Shown in pieces: positions 58,368-64,000 of a stretch of DNA of 64,000 nt. The position numbers were made by a program, and so were the translations under genes. The stretch spans positions 1 to 64,000 of the forward strand of contig CAIURC010000208.1 of assembly GCA_903901425.1 (NCBI GenBank), given 5' to 3'. Source of the stretch: an uncultured Spartobacteria bacterium. GTDB lineage: Bacteria; Verrucomicrobiota; Verrucomicrobiia; Chthoniobacterales; Chthoniobacteraceae. The notes under the pieces are model-generated. The model did not search any database. It was not told the DNA's origin and was given only the letters and a program-made list of their open reading frames with translations. Every line of letters begins with the position of its first letter. The first letter of the stretch is position 1.

Positions 58368-61300
58368 ATGAAAATCTCCCTCTCGCCTCTCCAACGCGTC
58401 ATCGCCGGTTCGGCCGCCCTCGGGCTGATCACTGCCGCGGCCCTCTGGCTCCAATCCTCGCCGGTTCCGGTCCCCGCCATTCCCGAAGACCCCACCCTCC
58501 GGTCCGCCGCGAACTCTGAAACCCCGACCATTTCAAGCCCAACAGCCGATCAGTCCCCGGGTGCGACTCCGAGCGGGGCTCCGGTTTCAAGACGGGTTTT
58601 TACCGCGATTGGTAAACCAAGCGGATCCCCGTTGCCCGCGCTGCCACCTGCTGTCCGGGACGGGCACGAGAAGGGGCGGATCCTTCCGCTGGAGAAGATT
58701 TCTCCGGAATCGCTTGGGGAGCTTGTCGCGGGCGATTCGCTGGCGCTTCCGACTCCCGAGGGGGATATCCGCGGGGTGGTCAATCTGGTTGTCCGGGACG
58801 AAAACGGCTGGGTGCGCGTGGGCGGAGATCTCCCGGACCGCGCGGGGACGTTCATGCTGGCGAGCAGCCCGGAATCGGCCGGCGGCAACCTGCTTTTGCC
58901 GAAGGACAGGCGGGCATACGAACTGTTGATGGACGCAGACCAGGGACTGCTCCTGGTAGAGCGACGGCTCTCGGACCTCCGCTGTTTTTCGATCCAGCCC
59001 CGGACGGAAGCCGCCGGCCCGGTTCTTCTGAATGCCTCAAAGGTGGCTCCGGTGGCCGGTGCGGCCCAGGCGCCCCCCCTGCTTTCCAGCCGGCCCAACG
59101 CACCGACCGTGGTCTATCTGGATTTCGACGGTGAAACGATCACTGACCCGAGCTGGAACGGGGGCCGCAGCATTGTGGCACCGGCCATGGCACTCACTGC
59201 GGCGCAGATGACGGAGATCTTCAACCGGGTGAAGGAGGATTACGCGCCGTTCAATGTGGACATCACCACGAATCTGGCTCGGTACAATGCGGTGCCGGCC
59301 AACCGCCGGACCCGCTGCATTGTAACTTCGAATGACGCGGCGGCACCTGGCGCGGGTGGTGTGGCATATGTGGATGCATTTTCGCAGGCGGGCAGCGTTT
59401 TCAGCTCCACGATTCCATGCTGGGTGTTCAACTCGGGAGTGGTGGGGATTGCCGAAGCCATTTCCCATGAAGTCGGCCACACGCTCGGCTTGGATCATGA
59501 TGGCCGCTCCAACCCGCGCGAGGAATACTATGCGGGCGCAGGTGCAGGCGCGACCGGCTGGGCGCCCATCATGGGGGTGGGGTACGACCGTCAACTCGTC
59601 CAATGGAGCAAGGGCGAGTACGCCAACGCGAGTAACCGGCAGGACGATCTGGCCATCATCACCAAGGCCGCCAATGGGGTCAGTTATCTGGCCGACGAGG
59701 CCGGCAACACCACGGCCGCGGCGGCGCCTCTGGCCCTCTCCAACAATACCATCAACCAGAGCGGTCTGATTACCGCGTCCACCGACTCCGATGTGTTCCG
59801 GTTTGAGGCCACGGGCGGCGCGCTCTCGGCTACGGCCAACCCGGCCACGACCTCCCCCAACCTCGACATCAAACTCGAACTGCTCAACTCCGCCGGGGTC
59901 GTCCAGGCCACCGGCAACCCGGTGGATGCGCTTCCCGCCTCGATCTCCTCCAACCTCGCCGCCGGCACCTATTACCTCCGCGTGTCGGGCACTGGAAAGG
60001 GCAACGTTCTCACCGACGGCTACTCCAGCTATGGATCCATCGGCGCCTACACCCTCACCGGATCGGTTAACGGAATTGCGCCCCCGCAACTACCGAGCAT
60101 CACCAGCGCAGGCAGTGCCTCTGGCCAGGTCGGCTCCCCGTTCTCCTACCAGATCATCGCCACCAACTCGCCCACCGGATACAGCCTCACGGGCACTCTT
60201 CCCGCCGGACTCGCCCTCAACTCGGCCACCGGCCTGATCTCGGGCACCCCCACCATTGCAGGCAACAGTGCGGTGACCCTCCGGGCTACCAACGCCCAAG
60301 GCACAGGTACCCTGGCCTTGAACATCGCCATTTCCGCGGCGCCCGTCCCGCTCTCCACCGCGATCGACCTCTCTACTGGCACGGTTTCCTCCACCGGCAC
60401 CCTCCCTTGGGTAACCCAGAACAGTGTCACCTTTGATTCGGTGGATGCAGCCGCCAGCGGGAAAATCACGCACAACCAGAAAAGCATCCTGGTGGTGGAC
60501 ATCAACGGCCCAGGCGTCCTTGACTTCCGGTGGCGTGTGGATTCCGAGGCCAATTACGACAAGCTCTCCCTCGTCCTCGATGGCGCAGTCAAAGAGTTCA
60601 TCAGTGGCAACACGGCATGGGCCCTCCGCAGCCTTCCCATCCCAGCCGGCCCCCACAAAGTCGAATGGCGCTATGAAAAGGACGTCTCCGTTTCCTCCGG
60701 TGCCGACACCGGCTGGGTCGACACCGTGGCGCTCCGCCCCGTGGATGCGCTCCGACTCTCCGGCCCCCTCGGGTTTGGCAAGGTTGCCGTCGGCGCCACC
60801 GCACAGCAGCAACTGACGATCTTCAACGACGGCACCAGCCCCATCGACGTTTCGGGCATCTCCTATCCACAGGGGTTCAGCGGACCGTTCACCGGCCAGA
60901 TCGCCTCGGGCTCCTCCAGAACGGTGCAAGTTACGTTTGCCCCAACCGCTGCTCAGCTCTATTCCGGCAACCTCACCGTCAACTCCAACGCCACCTCCGG
61001 CACCAAAACCCTGGCGGTCTCAGGGGAAGGCACTCCCTCGGCAACCCCGCTTTCCAACAACGTCCCGATTGCCAACCTCTCCGGAACTGCCGGTAGCCAG
61101 GCGGTCTACAGGATCACTGTCCCGGCAGGAACCACCAAGCTGGAGGTGTCCACCACCGGCCCGAACGGCGATGCCGACCTCTACCTCAAACGCGGCGCTG
61201 CACCGACTCTGGCCGTGTCTGACTTTAAAGCGGACGGCAACACCAGCAACGAACTGCTGACGGTCAACAACCCGGCAGCTGCGGACTGGTTTGTGCTCGT

Positions 61301-62627
61301 CCACGCCTACTCCGCCTATTCCGGGCTGACCCTCAAAGCGGTCTGTTCAGCATCGTTCCAAATCAACCTCGCCGCCAACGGACAGGGCAGCGTCTCTGGG
61401 GCAGGCGCATACGCCTCCGGCACCAACCTCACAGTCAACGCGACTCCCACGGCTGGAAACCGGTTCGTGAACTGGACCGAAAACGGAGCCGTGGCCAGCG
61501 CGTCGGCCGCCTACACCTTCACCGTAAATGCCGCCCGGTCTCTGGTGGCCAACTTCGCCCCGCTCAACGACGGATCCACCCTCGCGAATGGCGCCCCGGT
61601 CAACAACCTCCAGGCGACAGGCGGATCGATGGCGGTCTATAAGGTCACCGTTCCCGCCAACACGCGGTCCCTGACCATCACCACCTCGGGCGGTTCCGGC
61701 GATGTCGACCTGTACCTCAAACGCGGCTCCGCCCCAACCACGAGCAACTTTTACATCAGTTCTGCCGGGCCTACGACCAACGAATCCTTGGTGGTGATCT
61801 CACCTGCTGCTGGAGACTGGTACGTCCTGCTCCATGCCTATGCCCCCTACTCCGGTGTCTCGCTTCTGGCCAGAACCGCTCTCGCCGCAGGATTCACCCG
61901 CGCCGCAGACCGCGCCGCGAACCCCGCATTCCTAGACCGCGCAGGCGCTTACCAAGGGCTGGTGGGTTCCGAACTGACCGCCCCTGTGCTGGGGACTGCT
62001 TCGGTCGCCGTCTCCAAACGCGGCACGTTCACCATGGAAACCCGGCTCCCTTCCGGGGAACTGAGGTTCCGCGGAACGCTCGATGATTCGGGTTCATGGT
62101 CCGGTTCCATCACCAAAGGCCGAGTTCAGGCCAGCCTCCTGCTCAACTTGGATCTGACTGGAACCAGCGGTGTCACGGGCACCCTCTCTCTGAACGGACA
62201 AAACCTGCCCGTGGCGGCCCAAGCCCGCGCCAAGGACACCACCGCCATCGCCGGCCTCTACGAAGTGGCGCTGCCTGCCGATCCCGAACAGGACCCCGCC
62301 CTTTACCCTCAGACCACTGGAACCGCCCTCTGCCTGGTTCTCCCGAACGGACGCCTCCTCCTCAAGGGAATGCTCGGGGATGGCACTCTGGTCCAAACCA
62401 ACTCCACCGTGAGCGCCTCAGGCGAGAGCCCCCTGTTCGCCAAACTCTACCGCAACAGAGGCTTCCTCGGTGGGTGGGCCCGGTTCTCCACGGAACAAAA
62501 TTCCGTCGCCGGTTCCCTGCTCTGGATGAAACCCGCCAACTCCCGCGACGTGCTCTACCCCGCAGGATTCACCGGAGTCATCCCAATGACCGGGAACGTC
62601 CTCCCGTCCGCCCTCCGCCCGGAGTAA
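58368..62627 (+). CDS. exported metzincin-type metalloprotease with PPC and Ig-like domains
   Basis: A 1419-aa secreted protein. An N-terminal hydrophobic signal (~residues 10-28) precedes a Pro/Ser-rich stretch. The catalytic domain (~250-420) has the zinc motif H367-E-V-G-H371-T-L-G-L-D-H377-D and a downstream Met-turn candidate (APIMGVGYD), i.e. a metzincin pattern. Then come a pre-peptidase C-terminal (PPC) domain (~460-560), a putative Ig domain (~570-660), an ASPM-SPD2-hydin-like strand region (~800-885) and a second PPC domain (~895-1000). An InlB-like bacterial repeat (~1005-1065), a third PPC domain (~1070-1165) and a duplicated C-terminal beta module shared with the CotH protein follow. 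It is probably an extracellular protease processing surface or nutrient proteins, driven by the upstream sigma-54 promoter. Confidence 0.93.
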   Translation: MKISLSPLQRVIAGSAALGLITAAALWLQSSPVPVPAIPEDPTLRSAANSETPTISSPTADQSPGATPSGAPVSRRVFTAIGKPSGSPLPALPPAVRDGHEKGRILPLEKISPESLGELVAGDSLALPTPEGDIRGVVNLVVRDENGWVRVGGDLPDRAGTFMLASSPESAGGNLLLPKDRRAYELLMDADQGLLLVERRLSDLRCFSIQPRTEAAGPVLLNASKVAPVAGAAQAPPLLSSRPNAPTVVYLDFDGETITDPSWNGGRSIVAPAMALTAAQMTEIFNRVKEDYAPFNVDITTNLARYNAVPANRRTRCIVTSNDAAAPGAGGVAYVDAFSQAGSVFSSTIPCWVFNSGVVGIAEAISHEVGHTLGLDHDGRSNPREEYYAGAGAGATGWAPIMGVGYDRQLVQWSKGEYANASNRQDDLAIITKAANGVSYLADEAGNTTAAAAPLALSNNTINQSGLITASTDSDVFRFEATGGALSATANPATTSPNLDIKLELLNSAGVVQATGNPVDALPASISSNLAAGTYYLRVSGTGKGNVLTDGYSSYGSIGAYTLTGSVNGIAPPQLPSITSAGSASGQVGSPFSYQIIATNSPTGYSLTGTLPAGLALNSATGLISGTPTIAGNSAVTLRATNAQGTGTLALNIAISAAPVPLSTAIDLSTGTVSSTGTLPWVTQNSVTFDSVDAAASGKITHNQKSILVVDINGPGVLDFRWRVDSEANYDKLSLVLDGAVKEFISGNTAWALRSLPIPAGPHKVEWRYEKDVSVSSGADTGWVDTVALRPVDALRLSGPLGFGKVAVGATAQQQLTIFNDGTSPIDVSGISYPQGFSGPFTGQIASGSSRTVQVTFAPTAAQLYSGNLTVNSNATSGTKTLAVSGEGTPSATPLSNNVPIANLSGTAGSQAVYRITVPAGTTKLEVSTTGPNGDADLYLKRGAAPTLAVSDFKADGNTSNELLTVNNPAAADWFVLVHAYSAYSGLTLKAVCSASFQINLAANGQGSVSGAGAYASGTNLTVNATPTAGNRFVNWTENGAVASASAAYTFTVNAARSLVANFAPLNDGSTLANGAPVNNLQATGGSMAVYKVTVPANTRSLTITTSGGSGDVDLYLKRGSAPTTSNFYISSAGPTTNESLVVISPAAGDWYVLLHAYAPYSGVSLLARTALAAGFTRAADRAANPAFLDRAGAYQGLVGSELTAPVLGTASVAVSKRGTFTMETRLPSGELRFRGTLDDSGSWSGSITKGRVQASLLLNLDLTGTSGVTGTLSLNGQNLPVAAQARAKDTTAIAGLYEVALPADPEQDPALYPQTTGTALCLVLPNGRLLLKGMLGDGTLVQTNSTVSASGESPLFAKLYRNRGFLGGWARFSTEQNSVAGSLLWMKPANSRDVLYPAGFTGVIPMTGNVLPSALRPE

Positions 62628-62694
62628 CCTGGAGCCCGGCTCAGGAATCCGCCCATCCGCAACTTCCAGCCCGGTCCGGGGTTGATGCGGGAGT

Positions 62695-64000
62695 ATGCAT
62701 TCTTCCCAGACCCTTGGAGCCCTGTTGCTGCTCTCGACCACCCTCAGAGCCGCAGAACTCACTCTCGGCACCCCATTCGCGGACCACATGGTGCTCCAGC
62801 GGGGAAAAACGGTCCCGGTCTGGGGCTGGGCGAATCCAGGGGAAAAAATCTCAGTGGAGTTTGCCGGATCCACCCAGTCCGGCACCGCGGCTCCGGACGG
62901 TTCCTGGCGGGTTGCGCTGCCGCCCATGGAACCCTCTGCTGAACCCCGCATCCTCTCGGTCAAGTCTGCCGACTCCCAAGAGCGCGCCTTGAAAGTCCAA
63001 GACGTTCTGGTCGGCGAAGTCTGGCTCGGATCCGGCCAGTCCAACATGGCCATGACCGTCCACGGCGCCCTCAATCCGGACCAGGAAGCTGCCAACTCCA
63101 ACCTGCCCCTGATCCGCGTCTTCACAGAAAACTCCAAGGCCATCGCCAGCCCTCAGAAAACCGGTTCCGGCGCCTGGGTGGTCTGTTCCCCGGAAACCGC
63201 TCCCCGCTTTTCCGCGACCCTCTACTTCTTTGGCCGGGAAATCCACCGACAACTCCAAATCCCGGTGGGCCTCATCAACTCCTCTGTGGGCGGCACCCCG
63301 ATTGAGTCTTGGATTCCTCGGGAAGCGCAGCTTCAGCACCCCTCTCTGGCGGAAAGCTCGAAGGCGACCACCGCCGAATTCCAAGGGTACGACTTCAAGA
63401 AAGCCGGGGAATCCTACCAAAAAATGCTCGCTGCATGGGAGGACCGCGTGAAATCCGCCAAGGCTGCGGGAAAACCGGCTCCGCAGAAACCGAAGGATCC
63501 AGCCGACCAACACCGGCGCCGGGGCGACTTGGGCTGGCTGTTCAATGGCAAAATCAATCCGCTGGTACCCTACGCACTCCGCGGCATGCTCTGGTACCAG
63601 GGCGAAGCCAACGCCCATCCCGGCAAGGGCGCACTCTACGCACACCAACTCCCTTTGCTGGTCACTGAATGGCGCAAGCTCTGGAACGAGGAACTCCCCT
63701 TTGCCTGGGTCCAACTGCCCAACTTTGACCGGGGCGAAGATTGGTGCCTGGTCCGGGAAGCCGCCCTCAAATCGCTCAGCCTGCCCAAAACCGGGATGGC
63801 CATCACCATCGACATCGGCAACCCCAAAAACATCCATCCCGAAAACAAACAAGAGGTCGGACGCCGCCTCTCCCTCTGGGCTCTCGCCGATGTCTATGGA
63901 CAGAAACTCGACTCCAGTTCCGGCCCGGTGCCCGTGCGGCATTCTGTTCAGGGCAGCGAGTTCCATGTCTCTTTTTCTCACGCCGATCAGGGTCTAAAAT
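62695..64000 (+). CDS. sialate O-acetylesterase (partial, runs off window)
   Basis: The first 435 codons of an exported SGNH-family esterase, cut by the window end and therefore absent from the ORF track. The signal peptide (TLGALLLLSTTLRAAE) is followed by the family opening GTPFADHMVLQRGKTVPVWGWA. The block I nucleophile Ser is in GEVWLGSGQSNM. GLINSSVGGTPIESWIP and LRGMLWYQGEANA follow, and ITIDIGNPKNIHPENKQEVG carries the catalytic Asp/His region. These enzymes remove acetyl groups from sialic acids or, in PVC bacteria, from other acetylated polysaccharides. The ATG at 62695 is preceded by GGGAG only one base away; an ATG at 62685 is out of frame. It follows the metalloprotease by 67 bp. 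Confidence 0.93.
   Translation, partial: MHSSQTLGALLLLSTTLRAAELTLGTPFADHMVLQRGKTVPVWGWANPGEKISVEFAGSTQSGTAAPDGSWRVALPPMEPSAEPRILSVKSADSQERALKVQDVLVGEVWLGSGQSNMAMTVHGALNPDQEAANSNLPLIRVFTENSKAIASPQKTGSGAWVVCSPETAPRFSATLYFFGREIHRQLQIPVGLINSSVGGTPIESWIPREAQLQHPSLAESSKATTAEFQGYDFKKAGESYQKMLAAWEDRVKSAKAAGKPAPQKPKDPADQHRRRGDLGWLFNGKINPLVPYALRGMLWYQGEANAHPGKGALYAHQLPLLVTEWRKLWNEELPFAWVQLPNFDRGEDWCLVREAALKSLSLPKTGMAITIDIGNPKNIHPENKQEVGRRLSLWALADVYGQKLDSSSGPVPVRHSVQGSEFHVSFSHADQGLK

Noticed and set aside
1-64000. tRNA, rRNA, CRISPR array, transposase or phage genes
   Set aside because: I found no sequence supporting any of these. The tandem repeats seen are short minisatellites without spacers.

Overview
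The window reads as chromosomal DNA of a GC-rich Gram-negative member of the PVC group, most likely Verrucomicrobiota. The evidence is the combination of a DUF1501 gene with a DUF1549/DUF1553 gene, two very large PVC-type 'membrane-bound dehydrogenase' proteins with a CxxCH cytochrome tail, a PEP-CTERM sorting tail on a giant autotransporter-repeat protein, and several multidomain exported proteins. I see no rRNA, tRNA, CRISPR array, insertion sequence or phage, and I cannot name the genus.

Layout. 1-226: a 13-bp minisatellite, then a short leader. 227-3580: signalling genes, namely a NarL/LuxR-type response regulator (+) and, on the minus strand, a histidine kinase overlapping an NtrC-type sigma-54 activator. 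3674-9047 (-): a secreted thioredoxin-fold protein, a DUF1501/DUF1549-1553 pair coupled by an ATGA overlap, and an esterase. 9131-9832 (+): a class I glutamine amidotransferase. 9826-15877 (-): O-methyltransferase, TPR protein, UvrD/PcrA helicase, a Rossmann-fold protein of unknown role and a LysM protein. 15995-22356: a Dabb-domain protein, a 1112-aa heme-tailed dehydrogenase-like protein carrying a Val-Gly-Pro minisatellite, an in-frame RfaE2-PurN fusion, a TPR protein and a tandem ACT protein.

22437-47854 is the centre of interest. A 4642-aa autotransporter-strand-repeat protein ending in a PEP-CTERM signal, a 55-codon remnant of a second PEP-CTERM tail, an HlyD-type membrane fusion protein, a DUF4956 membrane protein and a VTC-type polyphosphate polymerase domain protein lie on the minus strand. 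They are divergent from a 2739-aa exported protein with a CotH kinase domain. I read this as a surface-protein assembly or modification locus. The parts are recognisable, but this combination is not one I know.

47903-53578 (+) is a tight operon: dehydrogenase-like protein, a secreted protein with a jelly-roll-like tail, and a PQQ-type beta-propeller. 53665-58206 holds a DUF2237 protein, a HAMP/class III cyclase, a duplicated Spy/LTxxQ-like protein and another PQQ-type propeller. 58368-62627 (+) is an exported metzincin-type metalloprotease behind a good -24/-12 (sigma-54) promoter. 62695 onward is a sialate O-acetylesterase cut by the window edge.

How it may fit together: sigma-54-type elements of varying quality lie before the metalloprotease, the giant PEP-CTERM gene and, more weakly, the CotH gene and the kinase/NtrC operon. 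This suggests that the encoded sigma-54 two-component system may control the surface proteins. That link is inference. No exosortase is in the window, so PEP-CTERM processing must be supplied elsewhere.
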